A stretch of 64,000 nt of DNA from Arenibacter arenosicollis. GTDB taxonomy: Bacteria > Bacteroidota > Bacteroidia > Flavobacteriales > Flavobacteriaceae. The stretch lies in NCBI RefSeq assembly GCF_014397245.1, contig NZ_JACLHY010000006.1, positions 1 to 64,000 of the forward strand, in the 5' to 3' direction. The number at the start of each line of letters is the position of its first letter. Position 1 is the first letter of the stretch. A model generated the notes under the pieces. The model was not told the DNA's origin and ran no database searches. It saw only the letters and a list, made by a program, of their open reading frames with translations. The translations under genes and the position numbers were made by a program. This document shows positions 1-7,248 of the stretch, piece by piece.

Positions 1-155
1 CTTCGATCAACCATATGAGATATCTTCCCGGCCCGTTCTTTCGATTTCTTTTTCTGCACCATATCCCCGTTCCCGGAAATATGGTGCGCTGTCTTTACAA
101 TATATCAATGAACTTTTTACTCTTTTTTCGTTCGCCCTGTTTCCCAAAGCGGCTG
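1..155 (-). other. Leader of a leftward rRNA operon (16S gene outside window)
   Basis: Read on the minus strand, positions 113-98 give GTTCATTGATATATTG, which resembles the leader block that I recall standing just upstream of 16S genes in Flavobacteriia. A 9-bp hairpin (56-64 with 79-87, GCACCATAT/ATATGGTGC) follows. Two promoter matches lie upstream (156-186 and 307-336), and no credible protein is encoded here. I infer that the 16S gene begins to the left of position 1; it is not visible in the window. Confidence 0.72.
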
Positions 156-186
156 CAAATGTACAGCCTTTTTTTTAATCCGACAA
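156..186 (-). promoter_or_regulatory. rRNA promoter, proximal
   Basis: On the minus strand TTG (186-184), a 20-base spacer and TACATTTG (163-156) match the Bacteroidota consensus TTG-N19-20-TAnnTTTG exactly. A/T-tracts just upstream (about 187-210) look like an UP element, as expected of strong rRNA promoters. Confidence 0.75.
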
Positions 187-306
187 GCTTTTTTGAAAAA
201 AAATTATTTTTTCTTTTTCCCGGCGGTCATCAAAACACAGAACATATGAACGTGGCGCTCCGAACACCCTTTCCGCCGACTCCGACATTGCTTCGTTAGC
301 GGGGTG

Positions 307-336
307 CAAATCTACCACCCTTTTTTAAATCCACAA
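307..336 (-). promoter_or_regulatory. rRNA promoter, distal
   Basis: On the minus strand TTG (336-334), a 19-base spacer and TAGATTTG (314-307) form a second match to the Bacteroidota consensus, again with an A/T-rich stretch upstream. Together with the match at 156-186 this gives the tandem promoter layout common to rRNA operons. Confidence 0.72.
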
Positions 337-504
337 GGATTTTCTGAAACTTTTTTTGCCTTTTTTCAAGGGCACCGCACAACCCGCTGTCAACAAGCAT
401 CTTGCAACAGGGCACGGCCCCCGAAAAGGGAAAACAATTTAACGCTTTTTCCCATAACCGCAAAACAACGGCACGTTAAAATTACACGGCCACCCGCCGG
501 GCCC

Positions 505-521
505 GCCTGCCGGAGGCAGGC
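505..521. repeat. GC-rich REP-like palindrome
   Basis: GCCTGCC-GGA-GGCAGGC is a perfect 7-bp inverted repeat with a 3-base loop. It sits in a roughly 70-bp GC-rich island (about 485-555) that stands out against AT-rich surroundings. I recall similar GCCTGCC/GGCAGGC palindromes as dispersed repeats in flavobacterial genomes; only one copy is in this window. Confidence 0.5.
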
Positions 522-643
522 AGCGGAGCGGCACCGCCGGAGCAAAACAAGGGATACAGCAGAGCAACCGGCCATACATATGGAGGAAGCGCACAATACA
601 TTACATTAAAATTGTTCTTGAAAACATAGAGAGTTCCTTGCCC

Positions 644-1330
644 CTACTCCTTGGACCTATTCTGGTCTTTCCAAATATTGGTTAGTGTAGCGTAATCGTA
701 TTCCAAAACGGAAGGCTGCCGTTCCAAACTGAAATCCGCAAAGGCCCGTTGCAGAATATCCTCTATAAGGTAATCCTCATGCACCTGATCAGGGTGAAAT
801 TCTTCCTTAATACTAATGCTGAACATTTTGGCGGTGGTATTGTACCAAAAGGCACGCCAGCCACTTCGCAACTCTTTTACCAGATCAAAAGCCGTAATCC
901 CCGTCTGCCTATAGATCAACTTTACCAAAATTTGTCCTTCGGTACGTGTTAATTTTTTTAATTCCTCGGAAAATTCGTCCTCAATAAATTTTTGAACCTT
1001 GCGCGTAAACCTTCTTTTGTGCGAATTCTTCTTTATATGTTCCAAACTATCATTTAATTCCACCAACCTCTCGGCAGCCAATTTGGCATAAGGATACACC
1101 TTCATGGTTTTTCTCCTTAATATATAATAGCGCAACTTATCGTTATAGGAAGAGAATTTAAGCCTACCAAATACATAGACCTCATTTAACGCTATAGAGC
1201 TTTGGAGAACTGAGTCGCCTTCCATTATAATATATTGCTGGGCCAAGGAATCCAATGTTTCTTCCGGAACCTGTGCCAGACCAACAAATCCCATTATCCC
1301 ATAAAGTATTACCAATAATCTTTTTCTCAT
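644..1330 (-). CDS. DUF4294 family secreted protein
   Basis: A 228-residue protein with an N-terminal hydrophobic signal segment (residues 3-19, likely cleaved after GLA). The rest is charged and soluble, with a basic KVYPYAKLAAERL stretch, a KRRFTRKVQKFIEDEF segment and a C-terminal region rich in aromatic residues. The pattern matches DUF4294, a family of unknown function in Flavobacteria. It is divergent from the M42 peptidase gene across 108 bp, and I recall that pairing from related genomes. It reads toward the rRNA promoters with no clear terminator between. The function is not known; a periplasmic location is inferred from the signal peptide. Confidence 0.8.
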   Translation of the reverse strand: MRKRLLVILYGIMGFVGLAQVPEETLDSLAQQYIIMEGDSVLQSSIALNEVYVFGRLKFSSYNDKLRYYILRRKTMKVYPYAKLAAERLVELNDSLEHIKKNSHKRRFTRKVQKFIEDEFSEELKKLTRTEGQILVKLIYRQTGITAFDLVKELRSGWRAFWYNTTAKMFSISIKEEFHPDQVHEDYLIEDILQRAFADFSLERQPSVLEYDYATLTNIWKDQNRSKE

Positions 1331-1438
1331 TGAACCTTAAAATACAAAAGCCTTGCCAAAATTAATGATAAAGAAAGGAGCTTGCTATTAAATAAAAGTG
1401 AATATTGTTAAGTTTGTATTCAAAATACATATACGTAT

Positions 1439-2527
1439 ATGAGCGCAAAAAAGATTCTTACCAAAAAATCCATGGATTTTTTAGAAAAATATTTAAACAA
1501 TGCCTCCCCCACAGGTTACGAATGGGAAGGGCAAAAATTATGGATGGAGTATCTGAAACCATATGTGGATACTTTTATTACCGATACATACGGTACCGCA
1601 GTGGGCGTTATAAATCCCGATGCCAAATACAAGGTGGTCATAGAGGGCCATTCTGATGAAATATCGTGGTATGTAAACTACATTACTGATGAAGGATTAA
1701 TATATGTTATCCGTAATGGAGGTAGCGATCATCAAATTGCACCTTCCAAATGGGTCAATATACACACCAAAAATGGAATCGTAAAGGGAATATTTGGATG
1801 GCCAGCCATACATACCAGGGACAGCTCCAAAGAAGAACCCCCTAAATTGGACAATATTTTTATTGATATAGGTGCCAAAGACAAGGCCGAAGTAGAAAAA
1901 CTTGGCGTACACGTTGGATGCGTTATTACCTATCCGGATACCTTTCAGGTCCTAAATGAGAACAAATTTGTTTGTAGAGCCATAGACAACCGTGTTGGTG
2001 GTTTTATGATTGCCGAAGTAGCGAGACTACTTAAGGAAAACAAAAAGAAATTACCGTTTGGGCTATATATTACCAATGCAGTACAAGAAGAAATTGGACT
2101 AAAAGGTGCTGAAATGATTACCCAAACCATAAAACCGAACATTGCGATAGTAACAGACGTTTGCCATGACACTACTACACCCATGATCGAGAAAAAGAAA
2201 CAAGGACATACCATGATTGGTGCTGGTCCTGTTATTTCTTACGCCCCTGCGGTACAAAACAAACTTCGGGAACGAATTATTGAAACTGCGGAAGCCAACA
2301 AGATTCCTTTTCAGCGCATGGCCGCTTCAAGATATACCGGTACGGATACCGATGCCTTTGCCTATAGCAATGGCGGGGTGGCTTCTGTTTTAATATCCCT
2401 ACCCCTAAGATATATGCACACCACAGTAGAAACGGTTCATAAGGATGATGTAGAAAATGTTATTCGATTGATCTACGAATCTTTATTGAACATAAAAGAA
2501 GGGGAAACTTTTAGTTATTTTGAATAG
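1439..2527 (+). CDS. M42 family metallopeptidase (aminopeptidase)
   Basis: A 362-residue cytoplasmic enzyme of the M42 glutamyl aminopeptidase/FrvX family, which trims N-terminal residues from peptides using two metal ions. Expected ligands are visible: His71 in EGHSDEI, Asp183 in AIDNRVGG, Glu217/Glu218 in VQEEIG, Asp240 in VTDVCHD and His327 in RYMHTT. The length is typical of the family. The ATG follows a possible -7 element TAAGTTTG at 1409-1416, though its upstream TTG is 24 bases away, longer than usual. A hairpin terminator closes the gene, so it is probably transcribed alone. The exact substrate cannot be read from the sequence. Confidence 0.93.
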   Translation: MSAKKILTKKSMDFLEKYLNNASPTGYEWEGQKLWMEYLKPYVDTFITDTYGTAVGVINPDAKYKVVIEGHSDEISWYVNYITDEGLIYVIRNGGSDHQIAPSKWVNIHTKNGIVKGIFGWPAIHTRDSSKEEPPKLDNIFIDIGAKDKAEVEKLGVHVGCVITYPDTFQVLNENKFVCRAIDNRVGGFMIAEVARLLKENKKKLPFGLYITNAVQEEIGLKGAEMITQTIKPNIAIVTDVCHDTTTPMIEKKKQGHTMIGAGPVISYAPAVQNKLRERIIETAEANKIPFQRMAASRYTGTDTDAFAYSNGGVASVLISLPLRYMHTTVETVHKDDVENVIRLIYESLLNIKEGETFSYFE

Positions 2528-2537
2528 TCTTTTTCAG

Positions 2538-2566
2538 AATCCTCCCTTTTAGGGGGGATTTTTTAT
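2538..2566 (+). terminator. Rho-independent terminator after M42 peptidase
   Basis: AATCCTCCC (2538-2546) pairs with GGGGGGATT (2552-2560) with one G-T wobble, followed by a T-run. It lies 11 bp past the stop codon. Confidence 0.85.
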
Positions 2567-2605
2567 TTTAGATCATTTGCTACTCATTTAAAATATTGCT
2601 TGATT

Positions 2606-3154
2606 ATGGACGAATTGATAGACATATTGGATACCGATGGAAATTACACGGGTAATTCCATCATGAAATCCGAAGCACATAAGAGGGGGATTTTTCACCC
2701 TAGTATCCATGTTTGGCTATATACTAAAAATGGGGAAGTCTTGATTCAGCAACGGGCCAAAAATAAAGACACCCATCCAGGACTTTGGGATGTTTCGGTA
2801 GCAGGACATATTGGTGCCGGTGAGGATGTAATGGAATCTGCCATTAGGGAAGTAAAGGAGGAGATCGGTCTTGACATTACGGAAAACGAACTATACAAAC
2901 TAGGAGTATACAAATACAGCTACCAACATCATAAAGATTTATTGGACTGCGAATTCCACCATACTTTTTTAAGTGAACTAAAAACACCCTTTTCAGCGCT
3001 TAAAATGCAAGAAAGCGAAGTGGACGATCTAGCCCTAATTACATTGACCTCGTTCCAAAAGGAATTGGAAAGCAATGTGAATTCCAAGAAATACGTGCCT
3101 TACGAAATGGAATACTATGAAACCGTGCTAAATGCCATACAAAAAAGGCTATAA
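2606..3154 (+). CDS. Nudix hydrolase, IDI-like
   Basis: A 182-residue Nudix hydrolase. The Nudix box runs from GHIGAGE to REVKEEIGL and has all consensus positions. The N-terminus (ELIDILDTDGNYTG) and FHPSIHVWLY resemble the subfamily related to isopentenyl-diphosphate isomerase, but I cannot assign the substrate. I place the start at ATG 2606; the longer frame begins with TTG two codons earlier. It converges on hisS and the two stop regions overlap by 6 bp, so neither gene has room for its own terminator on this side. Confidence 0.88.
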   Translation: MDELIDILDTDGNYTGNSIMKSEAHKRGIFHPSIHVWLYTKNGEVLIQQRAKNKDTHPGLWDVSVAGHIGAGEDVMESAIREVKEEIGLDITENELYKLGVYKYSYQHHKDLLDCEFHHTFLSELKTPFSALKMQESEVDDLALITLTSFQKELESNVNSKKYVPYEMEYYETVLNAIQKRL

Positions 3155-4525
3155 ATTGTTCAAAAACTCCTCTAGCCTATCCAGGCTATAGGTTTCCTGC
3201 CCCCCTTTGACCATATCCTTAACCACAAAGGAATTGCTGCTCAATTCCTGTTCCCCAATCAAGACAACAAAAGGAACATTCCTATTATTGGCATATTTCA
3301 TCTGTTTCTGCATCTTGGCACTTGAGGGATACAAGTCACATTTTACACCGGCCTTCCTAAGTCGATTAACAAGTTTCAAGGAGGTCAACGCTTCCTTATC
3401 CCCAAAATTTACGCAAAGTACCTGTAAGGATTGATCAATGGCTTCTGGAAAAAGCCCCAGTTCCTCCAGGACCAAATAAATGCGATCCAGGCCAAAGGAT
3501 ATACCTACGCCACTAACATCTTTTAGACCGAAGATTCCGGTAAGGTCATCATAACGACCACCGCCGCCGATAGACCCCATGCTTACGCCTTCTGGCGCAG
3601 CTACTTCAAATATGGCCCCGGTATAGTAATTAAGCCCCCTTGCCAAAGTAACATCTATTTTTAGATTTGCGGATTGCAAACCTAGCTCCTCCAAGGTTTC
3701 AATTATAAACCTTAGCTCCCCTACTCCTTTACTTCCTTCCTCGGAATCCTTTAACAAATTACTTAAAACCGAAAGCTGCCCCAAGTTACTTCCACTTAGT
3801 GCAAATAAAGGTGCCGCCTTTTCAATGGCCGCATCAGAAATGCCTTTTTCCCGCATTTCTTTGGATACACCGTCTATCCCGATCTTGTCCAACTTATCAA
3901 GGGCGACTGTAAAGTCGATTAGTTTATCGCGTTCCCCTATTACTTCGGCAATTCCCGCCAATATTTTCCTATTGTTCAGTTTAATGGTTACCCCTTCCAG
4001 CTTTAAGTCCGTAAATACGGCATCGTACAACTGCACCAATTCTACTTCCTGCAAAAGGGAATCTGAACCTACTACGTCGGCATCGCACTGGAAAAATTCT
4101 CGAAAACGACCTTTTTGAGGTCTATCGGCACGCCATACAGGCTGGATCTGATATCTTTTAAAAGGAAAGTCGATTTCATTTTGGTGCATTACCACATAAC
4201 GGGCAAAGGGGACAGTAAGATCGTACCGCAAAGCTTTTTCTGATATCTTTGAAGTCAAGGCGATCGAATCCTTAGCGGAATACAACTCATCATTCACCTT
4301 ATTCAAAAAATCCCCAGAATTAAGAATTTTAAAGATCAGTCGATCCCCTTCGTCTCCATATTTCCCCATTAGGGTTTCAGAGTTTTCAAAGGACGGAGTT
4401 TCAATGGGTTGAAAACCGAAAATTTGAAAATGCTTTTTTGCCACATCGAAAATATAATTTCTCTTATTGACTTCGGATGGGGAAAAATCCCTGGTTCCTT
4501 TAGGTATGGATGGTTTTTGTGCCAT
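3149..4525 (-). CDS. hisS: Histidyl-tRNA synthetase
   Basis: A 458-residue class II aminoacyl-tRNA synthetase that charges tRNA-His. Recognisable features include the N-terminal GTRDFSP motif, the motif 2 region (FKRYQIQPVWRADRPQ, then RFREFFQCDAD), the histidine-specific RGLNYYTG motif and the glycine-rich GGGGRYDDL. The C-terminal about 95 residues form the anticodon-binding domain (VLCVNFG, LRKAGVKCDLYP). The length suits the HisS form with an insertion between motifs 2 and 3. It is followed in the minus direction by the convergent Nudix gene and preceded by the DUF6495 gene 65 bp upstream. Confidence 0.97.
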   Translation of the reverse strand: MAQKPSIPKGTRDFSPSEVNKRNYIFDVAKKHFQIFGFQPIETPSFENSETLMGKYGDEGDRLIFKILNSGDFLNKVNDELYSAKDSIALTSKISEKALRYDLTVPFARYVVMHQNEIDFPFKRYQIQPVWRADRPQKGRFREFFQCDADVVGSDSLLQEVELVQLYDAVFTDLKLEGVTIKLNNRKILAGIAEVIGERDKLIDFTVALDKLDKIGIDGVSKEMREKGISDAAIEKAAPLFALSGSNLGQLSVLSNLLKDSEEGSKGVGELRFIIETLEELGLQSANLKIDVTLARGLNYYTGAIFEVAAPEGVSMGSIGGGGRYDDLTGIFGLKDVSGVGISFGLDRIYLVLEELGLFPEAIDQSLQVLCVNFGDKEALTSLKLVNRLRKAGVKCDLYPSSAKMQKQMKYANNRNVPFVVLIGEQELSSNSFVVKDMVKGGQETYSLDRLEEFLNNL

Positions 4526-4589
4526 TATTTTTAATTCTGTTGTAAATATAAGGGATTGTGAAACTTTGCTTATTAGGGAATAGGTATAA

Positions 4590-5060
4590 TTAACCTATTA
4601 AATCCTCGAACCACTGGTATAGTTCTCCTTTGGTGATTACAGCTCCCTGCTTTATTAAATTAAACTTATCCAAGTTTTTATCTGCAGTATAGGCCTTGGA
4701 AGCTGTTAGGTATTCCACAAAATCTGATTGATAATTTTTTCTGAACCAAGAAAAGCCCTCTTTGGTAGTTAGATCTATTTCAGGATTCATCACCTTTACC
4801 GAGATAAGCTTCATTTCCTTTTCTTCGGTATGGAATAAATGCATGTGTTGGGCAGAGATATTTTCCAAATACTTCACCTTGGACAAAACACCTTCCCAAA
4901 TTAAATCGCTAAAAATATCAAGTTCCTCCTCCGCTACTTCCGGTTTTTCTTTCTTTAGCGTATCCCATTCGTCTCCTGTAATGGATTGGGTAGCCAAAAA
5001 ATTAATGAATTCCTGGTGCAACTCTTCCAGTTGTTGTCTTGTTAGTCTTGTGTATTTCAT
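4590..5060 (-). CDS. DUF6495 family protein
   Basis: A 156-residue soluble, acidic protein with no signal peptide or membrane segment. It matches a small conserved family of unknown function in Flavobacteria (DUF6495, by recollection of its N-terminal RLTRQQLEELHQEFINFLA pattern). I choose the Met that gives MKYTRLTRQ (start at 5060) because family members begin there; the frame extends six codons further upstream. It lies between the L9 terminator and hisS on the same strand. No catalytic motif is visible. Confidence 0.75.
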   Translation of the reverse strand: MKYTRLTRQQLEELHQEFINFLATQSITGDEWDTLKKEKPEVAEEELDIFSDLIWEGVLSKVKYLENISAQHMHLFHTEEKEMKLISVKVMNPEIDLTTKEGFSWFRKNYQSDFVEYLTASKAYTADKNLDKFNLIKQGAVITKGELYQWFEDLIG

Positions 5061-5157
5061 TTTGCCACTGAATTTCAAATACGGCTTACATCAATATCCA
5101 TTGCCATTCTTGGCTTAGTGTAAGATTAAAAGGCCGCTCCTTTAACATCATTAACAT

Positions 5158-5186
5158 AAAAAAGGCCACATAAATGCGGCCTTTCA
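5158..5186 (-). terminator. Terminator of the rpsF-rpsR-rplI operon
   Basis: On the minus strand AAAGGCCGCAT-TT-ATGTGGCCTTT is a stem of about 11 bp with one G-T pair, followed by a T-run. It begins about 20 bp past the rplI stop codon. Confidence 0.9.
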
Positions 5187-5206
5187 AATAAATCAATATA
5201 ATAGTA

Positions 5207-5662
5207 TTATCCTTTTGCCTCTGCAACTACTTCAAATGGGAAATCGACTACCACATCTCTGTGCAATCTTATTTGAGCATTGTAAGGACCAGTCCTTTTA
5301 ACAGCACCACCTTGTATAGAAATATATTTTCTATCCAAAGAATGTCCAGCTTTTTCCAAAGCATCGGCCAAATCTATATTAGTAATAGATCCAAATAATT
5401 TATCTCCAGCACCAGCTTTTGCAGCAATCTTGATTTCCAATTGCTTAATTGCTTCTGCAGTCTTATTGGCAGCATCAACAATTTTCTTCTCTTTGTGAGC
5501 TCTTTGTTTTAAATTTTCGGCCAATACTTTCTTGGCAGATGGTGTAGCTAATGAGGCCAATCCTCTAGGTATAAGGTAATTTCTACCAAAACCATTCTTT
5601 ACTTTCACCAAATCATCTTTAAAACCTAAGTTTTGTACGTCTTCCTTTAATATAAGTTCCAT
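5207..5662 (-). CDS. rplI: 50S ribosomal protein L9
   Basis: A 151-residue ribosomal protein L9 of the large subunit. The N-terminal domain begins MELILKEDVQNLG and carries the GFGRNYLIPRGLA signature, followed by the long connecting helix (KVLAENLKQRAHKEKK) and a C-terminal rRNA-binding domain. It is the last gene of the rpsF-rpsR-rplI operon, 13 bp after rpsR, and is followed by a strong terminator. Confidence 0.97.
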   Translation of the reverse strand: MELILKEDVQNLGFKDDLVKVKNGFGRNYLIPRGLASLATPSAKKVLAENLKQRAHKEKKIVDAANKTAEAIKQLEIKIAAKAGAGDKLFGSITNIDLADALEKAGHSLDRKYISIQGGAVKRTGPYNAQIRLHRDVVVDFPFEVVAEAKG

Positions 5663-5675
5663 CGTCCGTTTCTTT

Positions 5676-5972
5676 TTATTTTAATAAATCGCCAACATAT
5701 GGCATTAAAGCTAAATGACGTGCTCTTTTTACAGCAACAGCCACTTTACGCTGATATTTCAAGGAAGTACCTGTAAGTCTTCTTGGAAGCAATTTACCTT
5801 GCTCGTTTACCAACTTTATTAAAAAATCAGGATCTTTGTAATCTACATACTTAATACCTGATTTTTTGAAACGACAATATTTCTTTTGGGTATTCGTCTC
5901 TATATTAAGAGGAGTAAGATATCTGATCTCTCCGTCTTTTTTACCTTTCGCTTGTTGTTCTATTGATGCCAT
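5676..5972 (-). CDS. rpsR: 30S ribosomal protein S18
   Basis: A 98-residue small-subunit protein S18. The core signature is present: [17 protein letters not shown], then [26 protein letters not shown]. It has a short basic N-terminal extension (QQAKGKKDG). It starts 5 bp after the rpsF stop, and no ssb gene is inserted between rpsF and rpsR. Confidence 0.97.
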   Translation of the reverse strand: MASIEQQAKGKKDGEIRYLTPLNIETNTQKKYCRFKKSGIKYVDYKDPDFLIKLVNEQGKLLPRRLTGTSLKYQRKVAVAVKRARHLALMPYVGDLLK

Positions 5973-5977
5973 AATCC

Positions 5978-6316
5978 TTACGCTTTAGCTTTTAACTTTG
6001 TTCTTCTTCTCTCTGCCCATGATACGGCATGCTTGTCTAATTTCACAGTTAGACAACGCATAATGCGTTCGTCCCTTCTGAATTCCAATTCATAAGGGGC
6101 AACAACGTCGCCTTCAGCTGTAAACTCGAACAAATGGTAAAAACCACTTTTCTTGTGTTGGATAGGATAGGCCAATTTCTTAAGCCCCCAGTTTTCTTTG
6201 GCTACCATTTTGGCACCTTTGTTAATTAAGAAATCCTCGAATTTCTTAACTGTTTCCTCTATCTGAACATCAGATAGAACGGGATTTAAAATGAAAACAG
6301 TTTCGTAATTGTTCAT
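5978..6316 (-). CDS. rpsF: 30S ribosomal protein S6
   Basis: A 112-residue S6 protein that binds the central domain of 16S rRNA with S18. It begins [15 protein letters not shown] and has the typical [20 protein letters not shown] and RDERIMRCL segments. It is the first gene of the operon; a near-perfect promoter lies 24-54 bp upstream. The C-terminal tail is short and basic. Confidence 0.97.
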   Translation of the reverse strand: MNNYETVFILNPVLSDVQIEETVKKFEDFLINKGAKMVAKENWGLKKLAYPIQHKKSGFYHLFEFTAEGDVVAPYELEFRRDERIMRCLTVKLDKHAVSWAERRRTKLKAKA

Positions 6317-6339
6317 ATGTTTAAAATTTTTTAAGTGTG

Positions 6340-6370
6340 CAAAAGTAATTATTTTTTACTCATATCACAA
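6340..6370 (-). promoter_or_regulatory. Promoter of rpsF operon
   Basis: On the minus strand TTG (6370-6368), a 20-base spacer and TACTTTTG (6347-6340) match the Bacteroidota consensus. The predicted transcript would start near 6335 and carry a leader of about 20 nt. Confidence 0.8.
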
Positions 6371-6551
6371 GAAAATGGAAAAATCTTCGTTATACCTAGA
6401 ACAAACATAATATTGAACTTAACCAAAAACAATTAAAACTATGGTCATTGCCATTTACACAACAATTACTGCAATGTTTACAACTTTTGTTGTGCATCAG
6501 CGTGATTTTTAAGTACTTTGTCGATGATTTAACCCCACAAATCAACCATTT

Positions 6552-7244
6552 ATGAAATTAAGAAGCATTATCGTGGACGACTCGTCCATGCAGCGGATGG
6601 CAGTTGCCAAACTGGTGAACAACCATCCGAATCTGGCTTTGGTAGCTGAGTACAGTAATGCCATTGAAGCCAAGAACGGCATCAAAAACAATGAAATTGA
6701 TTTAATTTTCCTAGATGTAGAGATGCCAATTATCACCGGATTCGACCTATTAGAGTCCCTAGATAACAGCCCTCAGGTAATTTTAATTACAGGTAAACCT
6801 GATTATGCCCTTAAGGCATTTGATTACGATGTAACAGATTACCTTCACAAACCTATTACCTTATCACGTTTTGACGCCTCTGTTAAGAGAGCCGTTGCTA
6901 AATATGAACAAATAAATAAGGTAACAGAGGATGAAGAACATATCTTTGTTAAGAGCAACCTGAAGAAAAGAAAGGTTATATTAAACGAGATAAAATGGAT
7001 TGAAGCTTTGGGCGACTATATAAAATTAGTTACGGATGAGGCAAATATCGTAATTTTATCAACAATGAAATCCTTTGAAAAACAGTTGCCTGAAGATAAG
7101 TTTTTAAGAATTCACAAATCCTATATTGTTAACTTGGAAAAAGTGGAGAAGTTTAATAGCAAAAATGTAGAAGTTAGCGGAAAACAAATACCTTTAAGTA
7201 GAAATAAGAAAACCGAATTGGCAGAGGCCCTCAATAATTTTTAG
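6552..7244 (+). CDS. LytTR-family response regulator
   Basis: A 230-residue response regulator. Residues 1-120 form a receiver domain with the acidic pocket Asp9/Asp10, phospho-acceptor Asp55 in FLDVEMP, and a conserved Lys in YLHKPIT. Residues 130-230 form a LytTR DNA-binding domain (IKWIEALGDYIKLVT, then FLRIHKSYIVNLEKV). No kinase gene is adjacent, so it is an orphan within this window. A possible promoter, TTG near 6489 and TACTTTG near 6516, precedes it. Target genes are unknown. Confidence 0.92.
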   Translation: MKLRSIIVDDSSMQRMAVAKLVNNHPNLALVAEYSNAIEAKNGIKNNEIDLIFLDVEMPIITGFDLLESLDNSPQVILITGKPDYALKAFDYDVTDYLHKPITLSRFDASVKRAVAKYEQINKVTEDEEHIFVKSNLKKRKVILNEIKWIEALGDYIKLVTDEANIVILSTMKSFEKQLPEDKFLRIHKSYIVNLEKVEKFNSKNVEVSGKQIPLSRNKKTELAEALNNF

Positions 7245-7248
7245 GTAA

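Noticed and set aside
430-480. Third rRNA promoter
   Set aside because: On the minus strand TTG and TAAATTG are present, but the -7 element is one base short of TAnnTTTG.
15-609. Several frames of 68-101 codons at the left edge
   Set aside because: They cover the rRNA promoters and leader, lack family features and overlap each other on both strands.
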